This document shows positions 1 to 6,349 of a stretch of DNA of 9,479 bases, piece by piece. The stretch spans positions 1 to 9,479 of the forward strand of contig NZ_CAJLNI010000075.1 of the NCBI RefSeq assembly GCF_905207935.1. The letters run 5' to 3'. The stretch comes from an uncultured Haemophilus sp. GTDB lineage: Bacteria; Pseudomonadota; Gammaproteobacteria; Enterobacterales; Pasteurellaceae. Within the stretch, counting starts at the first letter, position 1. Each line of letters starts with the position of its first letter. The notes under the pieces were generated by a model, which had not been told where the DNA came from, did no database searches, and worked only from the letters and a program-made list of their open reading frames with translations. A program made the translations under genes and the position numbers.

Positions 1-2
1 GA

Positions 3-662
3 TTGAATCAACCAGTACTCAGTTCAGGCACGTGGGAAATCTTAATGGCCCGTACAGAACACGCCAAACCGCAATTCGATTTTGTGCCGCAAGGCTTAAC
101 CACCGAGTTTGACGCACAACTGAATTGTTTTAACCCTGCCGTACAATGGGTCGGCTCAGGCATTATGGAATGGCTCGGTAAATTGTTGTTCGCCGATATA
201 TATGGCACCGACCAATATTACCCGACCATGATCGCCGAAGGTATCGCTGCCGGTGAAAAAGGCTCGCAAAGTGCGGTCAATTTTCAGGGTGTATTTAGCC
301 AACTCGGACAAGGCAATATCAGTGGACTTTCCATGTTCTCCACTCGTGGTGAAATCTACCGTGCCGCACTTTATTACATGGCAAACCAACTCAAGCAGGG
401 CTTGGACGTATTACAACAAGTCAGCCACTTCAAAGCGGAAAGCTTGCTTTGCGTCGGTGGCGGCTCGAAAAATCCACTTTGGAACCAAATCCGTGCTGAT
501 GTTTTAGGTTTACCGATTGATGTCGTGGATGTCGCAGAAAGCACTGTGCTCGGCGCTGCAATGTTTACCTTCGCAGGCGTTGGGATATACGCAACGCCAG
601 AACAAGCACAGAAAGCAATGCAACCAAATAGAACGCGTGTTAATCCAGCTAGAAAGAATTAA
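3..662 (+). CDS. fucK: L-fuculokinase, C-terminal half (5' end outside the window)
   Basis: Cytoplasmic sugar kinase of the FGGY family that phosphorylates L-fuculose to L-fuculose-1-phosphate with ATP. The frame is open from the left edge, so the TTG at position 3 is not a start. About 219 residues are present, against roughly 470-480 for the whole enzyme; this is the C-terminal FGGY domain. Visible landmarks are NQPVLSSGTWEIL at the left edge, matching the E. coli FucK nucleotide-binding region as I recall it, and the second FGGY signature around VGGGSKNPLWNQI (visible residues 151-163, glycines 152-154). RGEIYRAALYYMANQL also fits FucK. The last ~15 residues diverge from E. coli FucK, but no other frame restores an E. 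coli-like end, so I read this as divergence and not a frameshift. It contains one USS. fucU follows after 57 bases in the same operon. Confidence 0.93.
   Translation: MNQPVLSSGTWEILMARTEHAKPQFDFVPQGLTTEFDAQLNCFNPAVQWVGSGIMEWLGKLLFADIYGTDQYYPTMIAEGIAAGEKGSQSAVNFQGVFSQLGQGNISGLSMFSTRGEIYRAALYYMANQLKQGLDVLQQVSHFKAESLLCVGGGSKNPLWNQIRADVLGLPIDVVDVAESTVLGAAMFTFAGVGIYATPEQAQKAMQPNRTRVNPARKN
269..277 (+). repeat. DNA uptake sequence (USS) inside fucK
   Basis: Exact AAGTGCGGT core, followed by CAATTTT, which fits the A/T-rich extension of the Hin-type uptake sequence. It lies inside the fucK reading frame, where it encodes ordinary residues (SAVN). USSs mark DNA for uptake by naturally competent Pasteurellaceae. 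Confidence 0.92.
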
Positions 663-667
663 TCCCT

Positions 668-682
668 CCTCTTTCTAAGAGG
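668..682 (+). other. Small hairpin between fucK and fucU
   Basis: CCTCTT and AAGAGG form a perfect 6-bp stem with a 3-base loop, six bases after the fucK stop. No T-run follows, so it is not a standard terminator. It could be an mRNA-stabilising or processing element between the two genes, or chance. Function is inference. Confidence 0.35.
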
Positions 683-719
683 CAATAAAACTTGAAAAGA
701 ATAAATAGGAGAAATCAAT

Positions 720-1154
720 ATGTTAAAAGGTATCCACCCGGCAATCTCCCCTGAGTTACTCAAAATTCTTGCCGAAATGGGACATGGCGATGAAATTGTA
801 CTGTCCGATGCCCATTTTCCCGCACACTCATTACATTCAAACGTAATTCGTGCAGATGGCATCACCGTATCTACATTACTCAAAGGCATTGCACCATTAT
901 TTGAGTTTGATGCTTATGTCGATGCGCCGTTAATTATGATGCAAGTGGTGCCTGGTGATACTCTCGATCCACAAGTAGAAGAAAATTATCTAACGGCGAT
1001 TAAAAATGCGATTGGTTTTACACCTAATTTAGAGCGTATTGAACGCTTTGCCTTTTACGAACGTGCCAAACAAGCTTATGCCGTCGTAATCAGTGGCGAA
1101 ACAGCTAAATACGGCAACATTATCATCAAAAAAGGGGTTACCCCCATTCTATAA
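720..1154 (+). CDS. fucU: L-fucose mutarotase
   Basis: Catalyses interconversion of the alpha and beta anomers of L-fucose, feeding the anomer used by fucose isomerase. It belongs to the RbsD/FucU family of decameric cytoplasmic mutarotases. The 144-residue length is close to the ~140 of E. coli FucU, and similarity runs end to end: ISPELLKILAEMGHGDEI near the start, SDAHFPAH, the FAFYERA block, and GETAKYGNIIIKKGVTP at the C-terminus. The family's active-site His22 and Asp30 are at exactly those positions here. The ATG is preceded by AGGAG at good spacing. It lies third from the distal end of the fucK-fucU-fucA-fucP run, 20 bases before fucA, so translation may be coupled. Confidence 0.96.
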   Translation: MLKGIHPAISPELLKILAEMGHGDEIVLSDAHFPAHSLHSNVIRADGITVSTLLKGIAPLFEFDAYVDAPLIMMQVVPGDTLDPQVEENYLTAIKNAIGFTPNLERIERFAFYERAKQAYAVVISGETAKYGNIIIKKGVTPIL

Positions 1155-1174
1155 CAGCTTAGAGGTACTAAAAA

Positions 1175-1822
1175 ATGAACAGACAAGAACTTTCACAAAA
1201 AATTATTGATACTTGCCTTGAAATGACTCGACTAGGGTTAAACCAAGGTACAGCGGGAAATGTCAGTGTACGTTACAAAGACGGCATGCTGATCACCCCG
1301 ACAGGAATGCCATATCATTTAATGAAACCGGAAAACATTGTGTATGTAGACGGCAAAGGTAAACACGAAGAAAACAAACTGCCGTCTAGTGAATGGCAAT
1401 TCCATTTAGCTGTCTATCAAGCACGCCCTGAAGCCAATGCGGTGGTGCATAACCATTCTATAAACTGCGCAGGGCTTTCTATTTTGGAAAAACCGATTCC
1501 GGCCATTCATTACATGGTCGCGGTTGGTGGCACCGATCATATCCCTTGTGTGCCTTATGCAACGTTCGGTACTCACGAATTAGCGTCCTATGTGGGCGAA
1601 GGCATTAAAGAAAGCAAAGCGATTTTACTTTCTCATCACGGTTTGATCGCTTGTGGTGAAAACCTAGACAAAGCCTTATGGTTAGCACAAGAAGTCGAAG
1701 TATTAGCATCTTGGTATTTGAAATTGTTATCAACGGGCTTAGAAATTCCATTATTAAGCAAAGAACAAATGAACGTGGTTTTAGGAAAATTCCACACTTA
1801 TGGGCTGCGCATTGAAGAATAG
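1175..1822 (+). CDS. fucA: L-fuculose-1-phosphate aldolase
   Basis: Class II (zinc-dependent) aldolase that cleaves L-fuculose-1-phosphate to dihydroxyacetone phosphate and L-lactaldehyde in the cytoplasm. It belongs to the aldolase II / AraD family and has 215 residues, the same length as E. coli FucA. The zinc ligands known from E. coli are present at identical positions: His92, His94 and His155. The catalytic Glu73 sits in LPSSEW. The phosphate-binding segments NQGTAGNVS (residues 23-31) and TPTG (41-44), and the C-terminus KFHTYGLRIEE, also match. The start is supported by AGAGG nine bases upstream. The stop is TAG, and fucP follows after 42 bases. The lactaldehyde made here is the substrate of the FucO encoded downstream. 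Confidence 0.97.
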   Translation: MNRQELSQKIIDTCLEMTRLGLNQGTAGNVSVRYKDGMLITPTGMPYHLMKPENIVYVDGKGKHEENKLPSSEWQFHLAVYQARPEANAVVHNHSINCAGLSILEKPIPAIHYMVAVGGTDHIPCVPYATFGTHELASYVGEGIKESKAILLSHHGLIACGENLDKALWLAQEVEVLASWYLKLLSTGLEIPLLSKEQMNVVLGKFHTYGLRIEE

Positions 1823-1864
1823 TCCGCAAATAGATTCATCACTTATTTAAACAAGGAAAAGATT

Positions 1865-3154
1865 ATGAGCGCTAAAGTTTTAGAAAAAAAATATCTTGTG
1901 CCCTTCATTCTTATTACAAGCTTATTTGCATTGTGGGGCTTTGCGAATGATATTACCAATCCTATGGTTGCCGTATTCCAAACAGTCATGGAAATTCCGG
2001 CATCTGAAGCCGCTTTAGTACAATTTGCTTTTTATGGTGGTTATGGAACCATGGCAATTCCGGCTGCATTATTTGCCAGTCGCTATAGTTATAAAGCAGG
2101 TATCCTTCTAGGTTTAGCGCTCTATGCGGTCGGTGCATTCTTATTCTGGCCAGCTGCTAAATATGAAGTGTTCAATTTCTTCTTAATTTCTCTTTATATT
2201 TTGACTTTTGGCTTGGCATTTCTTGAAACAACAGCAAATCCTTACATTTTAGCCATGGGTGATCCGCAAACGGCTACCCGTCGCTTAAACTTTGCCCAAT
2301 CCTTTAATCCACTTGGTTCTATTACCGGGATGTTCGTCGCATCTCAATTAGTCTTAACCAATTTGGAATCCGATAAACGGGATGCTGCTGGAAACTTGAT
2401 TTACCATACTTTATCCGAAACAGAAAAAATGGGCATTCGCACCCACGACTTAGCCGAAATCCGTGACCCTTACGTTGCACTTGGTTTTGTCGTTGTTGCA
2501 GTGTTAGTCATCATCGCCTTATATAAAATGCCTTCAGTGAAGGTAGAGGAGAGTGATACCCGCCTTTCTTTTAAAGAGGCCGTAGCTCGCTTAATTAAGA
2601 AGCCGAAATATCGCGAAGGTGTGATTGCTCAAGTATTCTACGTTGGCGTACAAATTATGTGCTGGACTTTCATCGTACAATATGCCGAACGTTTAGGCTT
2701 CACCAAAGCGGAAGGGCAAAACTTCAACATCATCGCTATGGGGATTTTTATTACCAGCCGTTTCATCAGCACAAGCTTAATGAAATATCTTAAAGCCGAA
2801 TTCATGCTCATGTTGTTCGCTATCGGCGGTTTCTTCAGCATCCTCGGTGTGATTTTCATTGACGGTGTGTGGGGCTTGTACTGCTTAATTTTAACTTCTG
2901 GCTTTATGTCACTCATGTTCCCAACCATTTACGGCATTGCACTCTACGGCTTAAAAGAAGAATCTACCTTAGGTGCCGCCGGTTTAGTGATGGCAATTGT
3001 AGGCGGTGCGTTAATGCCTCCGTTGCAAGGTATGATCATCGACCAAGGCGAAGTGATGGGATTACCGGCTGTCAACTTCTCATTTATCCTACCGTTAATC
3101 TGCTTCGTCGTTATCGCAATTTATGGTTTCAGAAGTTGGAAAGTTCTAAAATAA
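1865..3154 (+). CDS. fucP: L-fucose:H+ symporter
   Basis: Inner-membrane major facilitator superfamily transporter that imports L-fucose with a proton. It has 429 residues (E. coli FucP about 438) with hydrophobic segments throughout, consistent with the family's 12 helices. SYKAGILLGLALYAVGAFLFWPAA and LAFLETTANPY (Glu121, aligning with the essential Glu135 of E. coli) are FucP landmarks, as are QFxYVGxQxxCW in the second half and VGGALMPPLQG. In helix 1 the sequence reads FANDITNP: by my alignment the essential E. coli Asp46 falls on Asn32, while an Asp sits three residues earlier at Asp29, a pattern I associate with the Haemophilus-type proteins. AAGGA lies seven bases before the ATG. It is followed at once by a USS-pair terminator, marking the end of the main operon transcript. 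Confidence 0.95.
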   Translation: MSAKVLEKKYLVPFILITSLFALWGFANDITNPMVAVFQTVMEIPASEAALVQFAFYGGYGTMAIPAALFASRYSYKAGILLGLALYAVGAFLFWPAAKYEVFNFFLISLYILTFGLAFLETTANPYILAMGDPQTATRRLNFAQSFNPLGSITGMFVASQLVLTNLESDKRDAAGNLIYHTLSETEKMGIRTHDLAEIRDPYVALGFVVVAVLVIIALYKMPSVKVEESDTRLSFKEAVARLIKKPKYREGVIAQVFYVGVQIMCWTFIVQYAERLGFTKAEGQNFNIIAMGIFITSRFISTSLMKYLKAEFMLMLFAIGGFFSILGVIFIDGVWGLYCLILTSGFMSLMFPTIYGIALYGLKEESTLGAAGLVMAIVGGALMPPLQGMIIDQGEVMGLPAVNFSFILPLICFVVIAIYGFRSWKVLK

Positions 3155-3164
3155 TGTAAAACAT

Positions 3165-3199
3165 GACCGTACTTCGCTTAAAAGTGCGGTCGTTTTTTT
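3165..3199 (+). terminator. Terminator after fucP built from a USS and a degenerate inverted copy
   Basis: GACCGTACTT (3165-3174) pairs with AAGTGCGGTC (3182-3191) over 10 bp around a 7-base loop, and is followed by seven Ts. The 3' arm is an exact USS (3182-3190). The 5' arm has one C-to-T change that becomes a G-U pair in the + strand RNA. A USS pair acting as a terminator is well known in Haemophilus. It ends the fucK-U-A-P transcript and limits read-through into fucO. Confidence 0.85.
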
Positions 3200-3236
3200 A
3201 CGCATTTTTATCATCTTAAGTAAAGGAGTATATTTT

Positions 3237-4391
3237 ATGGCTAATCGAATGATTCTTAATGAAACCAGCTATCACGGTGCTGGCGCCATTCAACATATTG
3301 TAGATGAGGTCATAAGTCGTAGCTTTAAAAAAGCTTTAGTAGTCACAGACAAAGATTTGATTAAATTTAATGTAGTGGAAAAAGTCACCGCACTTTTGGA
3401 CAACGCAGGGCTTGCTTACGAGATTTTTGACGAAGTGAAAGCCAACCCAAGCGTCGATGTCATCAAAAAAGGTGTGGCAAAATTCAAACAAAGTGATGCA
3501 GATTACCTAATTGCCATCGGAGGAGGTTCTCCTACAGACACGTCAAAAGCTATCGGCATTATTATCAATAACCCTGAATTTGAAGATGTTCGCTCTCTGG
3601 AAGGCGTCGCGCCCACCAAGAAGCACGCCGTCTTTACCATCGCAGTCCCCACCACCGCCGGTACTGCCGCTGAAGTCACCATCAACTATGTGATTACCGA
3701 TGAAGCGAATAAACGCAAATTTGTTTGCGTAGATGTACACGACATACCAGTAGTCGCTGTAGTCGATCTTGACATGATGTCCAGCATGCCTAAAGGTTTG
3801 ACCGCTGCCACCGGCATGGATGCACTAACCCATGCTATTGAAGGTTACACCACCAAAGCCGCTTGGGCACTTACCGATGCTTTGCATTTGGAAGCGATTC
3901 GTTTAATTGCTAAACATTTACGTGGTGCGGTAGAAAACACCAAAGAAGGACGCGAAGGCATGGCGCTTGGTCAATATGTTGCCGGGATGGGCTTTTCAAA
4001 CGTAGGCTTAGGTATCGTACACAGCATGGCACACCCGCTTTCTGCCTATTATGACACTCCGCATGGTATCGCCAATGCTGTCTTATTGCCTTATGTTATG
4101 GAATTCAATGCGCCTGAAACGGGTGAAAAATTCCGTGAAATTGCCCGAGCAATGGGTGTAAAAGGCGTAGATGACATGAGCCAAGATGAATATCGCAAAG
4201 CGGCAATTAATGCTGTAAGACAACTTTCTAAAGATGTCGGAATTCCAGAAAAATTACACACGATAGGCGTTCAAGAAAAAGATCTTCTCTCTCTTTCTCA
4301 AGATGCACTTAATGATGTGTGTACTGGAGGCAATCCGCGTGATTGCACAGCAGAGGATATTTTAGAAATCTATAGATTAGCGTTTAAATAA
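3237..4391 (+). CDS. fucO: Lactaldehyde reductase (L-1,2-propanediol oxidoreductase)
   Basis: Iron-dependent group III alcohol dehydrogenase of the cytoplasm that reduces L-lactaldehyde to L-1,2-propanediol with NADH. This balances redox during anaerobic fucose use. The 384 residues match the E. coli length (about 382-383) and align throughout. The metal ligands of E. coli FucO (Asp196, His200, His263, His277) appear one position earlier here: Asp195 and His199 in ATGMDALTHAIEG, His262 in IVHSMAHPL, and His276 in TPHG. The NAD-binding GGGSPTD is at residues 95-101. AAGGAG lies eight bases before the ATG. A terminator separates it from fucP, and I found no convincing promoter of its own, so expression by read-through or from an unseen promoter is possible. 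Bases 3601-3660 are 40/60 G+C with many C-ending codons, unlike the flanks. One reverse USS lies inside. Confidence 0.95.
   Translation: MANRMILNETSYHGAGAIQHIVDEVISRSFKKALVVTDKDLIKFNVVEKVTALLDNAGLAYEIFDEVKANPSVDVIKKGVAKFKQSDADYLIAIGGGSPTDTSKAIGIIINNPEFEDVRSLEGVAPTKKHAVFTIAVPTTAGTAAEVTINYVITDEANKRKFVCVDVHDIPVVAVVDLDMMSSMPKGLTAATGMDALTHAIEGYTTKAAWALTDALHLEAIRLIAKHLRGAVENTKEGREGMALGQYVAGMGFSNVGLGIVHSMAHPLSAYYDTPHGIANAVLLPYVMEFNAPETGEKFREIARAMGVKGVDDMSQDEYRKAAINAVRQLSKDVGIPEKLHTIGVQEKDLLSLSQDALNDVCTGGNPRDCTAEDILEIYRLAFK
3387..3395 (-). repeat. DNA uptake sequence (USS) inside fucO
   Basis: Exact ACCGCACTT on the + strand, i.e. AAGTGCGGT on the - strand, with an A/T-rich extension (GACTTTTT). It lies inside the fucO reading frame. 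Confidence 0.9.
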
Positions 4392-4430
4392 TTCATTGAT
4401 AAAAATTAATCTAGAGCGATTATTCTTCCG

Positions 4431-4459
4431 TTGAGTTAACTCAATAAATAAGGTAGACT
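4431..4459 (+). promoter_or_regulatory. Candidate upstream pyrG promoter overlapping a perfect palindrome
   Basis: TTGAGT (4431-4436) and TAGACT (4454-4459) are separated by exactly 17 bases; each matches four of six consensus positions for a sigma-70 promoter. The -35 box is the left half of a perfect 14-bp palindrome, TTGAGTTAACTCAA (4431-4444), which looks like a repressor operator. A start site near 4466 would put a 17-bp stem-loop in the leader of pyrG. This is a prediction by eye. Confidence 0.4.
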
Positions 4460-4500
4460 ATCCTCCCGTCTTGATAGCTAGTCATCTTTTTCTTTTATTT
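4456..4500 (+). terminator. Possible weak terminator after fucO
   Basis: GACTA (4456-4460) can pair with TAGTC (4479-4483), with two more pairs inside (TC 4461-4462 with GA 4473-4474) around a bulge. A T-rich run (ATCTTTTTCTTTTATTT) follows. The stem is short and imperfect. It would only form in transcripts coming through from fucO, since the candidate pyrG start is near 4466. It is mutually exclusive with the longer stem at 4474-4554. Confidence 0.3.
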
Positions 4501-4554
4501 TTGACCGCACTTTTCAGCATTCTGCACAAATTTGCATAAAAGATGATTGGCTAT
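4474..4554 (+). repeat. 17-bp inverted repeat in the pyrG upstream region
   Basis: Arms 4474-4490 and 4538-4554 pair over 17 consecutive positions with no mismatch (15 Watson-Crick and two G-U pairs), around a 47-base loop that contains a USS. The right arm runs into the TATAAT box at 4552-4557. As RNA it would be a long stem in the leader of any transcript starting near 4466; as DNA it overlaps the downstream promoter. Role unknown. Confidence 0.6.
4504..4512 (-). repeat. DNA uptake sequence (USS) upstream of pyrG
   Basis: ACCGCACTT on the + strand. On the - strand the core is followed by CAAAAATAAAAG, a very good extended Hin-type USS. It is single, with no inverted partner nearby, so it is not part of a terminator, and it sits in the loop of the inverted repeat at 4474-4554. 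Confidence 0.92.
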
Positions 4555-4557
4555 AAT
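4531..4557 (+). promoter_or_regulatory. Candidate proximal pyrG promoter
   Basis: TATAAT (4552-4557) is a perfect -10 box, 32 bases before the pyrG ATG. The best upstream match is TTTGCA (4531-4536) with a short 15-base spacer, so the -35 is weak and an activator may be needed. The predicted leader would be about 25 bases. Confidence 0.5.
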
Positions 4558-4589
4558 CATTTTTATCCCAACATTTTAGGTCTCTTACT

Positions 4590-6227
4590 ATGGCTACAAA
4601 TTATATTTTCGTCACAGGCGGTGTGGTTTCATCGTTAGGTAAAGGTATTGCTGCAGCATCATTGGCAGCAATTTTAGAAGCACGTGGCTTAAACGTGACT
4701 ATTATGAAATTAGACCCTTACATCAACGTGGATCCGGGTACAATGAGCCCAACCCAACACGGCGAAGTGTTCGTGACACAAGACGGGGCGGAAACCGATT
4801 TAGACTTAGGTCACTACGAGCGTTTTATTCGTACCAAAATGACAAAACGCAACAACTTCACCACAGGTAAAATTTATTCTGAAGTATTACGCAAAGAGCG
4901 TCGTGGTGATTATTTAGGAGCGACAATTCAAGTTATCCCACACATCACCAATGAAATTAAAGATCGTGTGATTGCCGGCGCACAAGGCCATGATGTGGTT
5001 ATAGTGGAAGTTGGCGGAACAGTGGGTGATATTGAATCACTTCCATTCTTAGAAGCACTTCGTCAACTTGCCGTACAAGTGGGCCGTGAGAATACTCTCT
5101 TTATGCACTTAACGTTAGTGCCATATATCCCAACAGCGGGCGAAGTGAAAACCAAGCCAACTCAACATTCTGTAAAAGAATTACTTTCAATTGGTATTCA
5201 ACCGGATGTGCTTATCTGCCGCTCAGATCGCATGATTCCACCAAACGAGCGTGCAAAAATCGCCTTATTCTGTAACGTACCAGAACGTGCAGTAATCTCA
5301 TTAAAAGATGTAAATTCAATCTACCAAATTCCGGCGTTATTGAAATCACAAGGTTTAGATGAATTCATCTGCCAACGTTTCCACTTAGACTGCCCTGAAG
5401 CTGATCTTTCTGAATGGGAACAAGTGCTTTATCAAGAGGCGAACCCTGTGGGTGATGTGACCATTGGTATGGTTGGTAAATATATTGAATTACCTGATGC
5501 TTATAAATCAGTGAATGAAGCCTTAAAACACGCAGGCTTGAAAAACCGTTTAAGCGTACATATCAAATACATTGATTCTCAAGATGTTGAAACCAAAGGC
5601 ACTGACGTATTAAAAGGCGTAGATGGTATTTTAGTACCTGGCGGCTTTGGCTATCGCGGTGTAGAAGGCAAAATCTTGACAGCAAAATATGCGCGTGAAA
5701 ACAATATTCCTTACCTCGGTATTTGTTTAGGGATGCAAATTGCATTAATCGAATATGCACGTAATGTTGCTGGTCTTGAAAAAGCGAACTCATCTGAATT
5801 TGATCGCCACTGCGAACAACCAGTAGTTGGTTTAATTACAGAATGGCAAGATGCGGAAGGCCACATTGAAACCCGTGATGATAATTCAGATCTTGGTGGT
5901 ACGATGCGTTTAGGGGCACAGCAATGTCATTTAATTGAAGGCTCAAAAGCGCGTGCATTGTATGGCAAAGAAACGATTGAAGAACGTCATCGTCATCGCT
6001 ATGAAGTGAACAATAACCTGCTTCCACAAATTGAAAAAGCGGGCCTTAAAGTAACTGGTTTATCGGCGGATCGTAAATTAGTGGAAATCATTGAAGTACC
6101 AAACCACCCATGGTTTGTGGCATGTCAATTCCACCCAGAATTTACATCAACACCGCGTGATGGCCACCCATTATTTGAAGGCTTTGTCAAAGCAGCCAGA
6201 GAAAATCAGTTAAAAACTGAAAAGTAA
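4590..6227 (+). CDS. pyrG: CTP synthase (glutamine-hydrolysing)
   Basis: Converts UTP to CTP with ATP and glutamine (or ammonia), the last step of pyrimidine nucleotide synthesis; cytoplasmic, tetrameric and filament-forming in known bacteria. The 545 residues equal the E. coli length. The N-terminal synthase domain (about 1-266) begins with FVTGGVVSSLGKGI and includes LDPYINVDPGTMSP and the VEVGGTVGDIES block. The C-terminal class I glutamine amidotransferase domain (about 290-540) carries PGGFGYRG, the nucleophile Cys379 in GICLGMQ, and His515 and Glu517 in FHPEFTSTPRDGHP; I checked these positions against codon coordinates. The Shine-Dalgarno is weak (TTTAGG, nine bases upstream). It is preceded by two candidate promoters and followed by a strong terminator, so it is probably monocistronic; eno, its partner in E. 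coli, is not next to it. Confidence 0.98.
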   Translation: MATNYIFVTGGVVSSLGKGIAAASLAAILEARGLNVTIMKLDPYINVDPGTMSPTQHGEVFVTQDGAETDLDLGHYERFIRTKMTKRNNFTTGKIYSEVLRKERRGDYLGATIQVIPHITNEIKDRVIAGAQGHDVVIVEVGGTVGDIESLPFLEALRQLAVQVGRENTLFMHLTLVPYIPTAGEVKTKPTQHSVKELLSIGIQPDVLICRSDRMIPPNERAKIALFCNVPERAVISLKDVNSIYQIPALLKSQGLDEFICQRFHLDCPEADLSEWEQVLYQEANPVGDVTIGMVGKYIELPDAYKSVNEALKHAGLKNRLSVHIKYIDSQDVETKGTDVLKGVDGILVPGGFGYRGVEGKILTAKYARENNIPYLGICLGMQIALIEYARNVAGLEKANSSEFDRHCEQPVVGLITEWQDAEGHIETRDDNSDLGGTMRLGAQQCHLIEGSKARALYGKETIEERHRHRYEVNNNLLPQIEKAGLKVTGLSADRKLVEIIEVPNHPWFVACQFHPEFTSTPRDGHPLFEGFVKAARENQLKTEK

Positions 6228-6248
6228 TTTACTGATAATTCCATAAAC

Positions 6249-6287
6249 AAGTGCGGTCAAAAATTCTTGTGTTTTTGACCGCACTTT
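6249..6287 (+). terminator. Strong USS-pair terminator after pyrG
   Basis: Two exact USS cores, AAGTGCGGT (6249-6257, +) and its inverse (6278-6286), extend into a perfect 15-bp stem (6249-6263 with 6272-6286) with an 8-base loop. It starts 21 bases after the pyrG stop. The downstream T-run is short (TTTGTATT), so its strength comes from the stem. A TTGACC in the right arm (6275-6280), 18 bases from TAATAA (6299-6304), could serve the next gene as a promoter, but the -10 is poor. Confidence 0.88.
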
Positions 6288-6349
6288 GTATTAATAGGTA
6301 ATAATATCATCTGTACCTTATTCACTCATTTAATAATGGATAACCAAAA

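Noticed and set aside
600..662. Frameshift at the 3' end of fucK
   Set aside because: The C-terminus differs from E. coli FucK, but no alternative frame gives a FucK-like end, so natural divergence is more likely.
3503..3740. Overlapping open frames inside fucO and other genes on both strands
   Set aside because: Short frames shadowing well-supported genes, without ribosome binding sites or recognisable protein features.
4431..4444. TrpR operator upstream of pyrG
   Set aside because: Only the central AGTTAACT matches; the CTAG half-site elements are absent and pyrG is not a known TrpR target.
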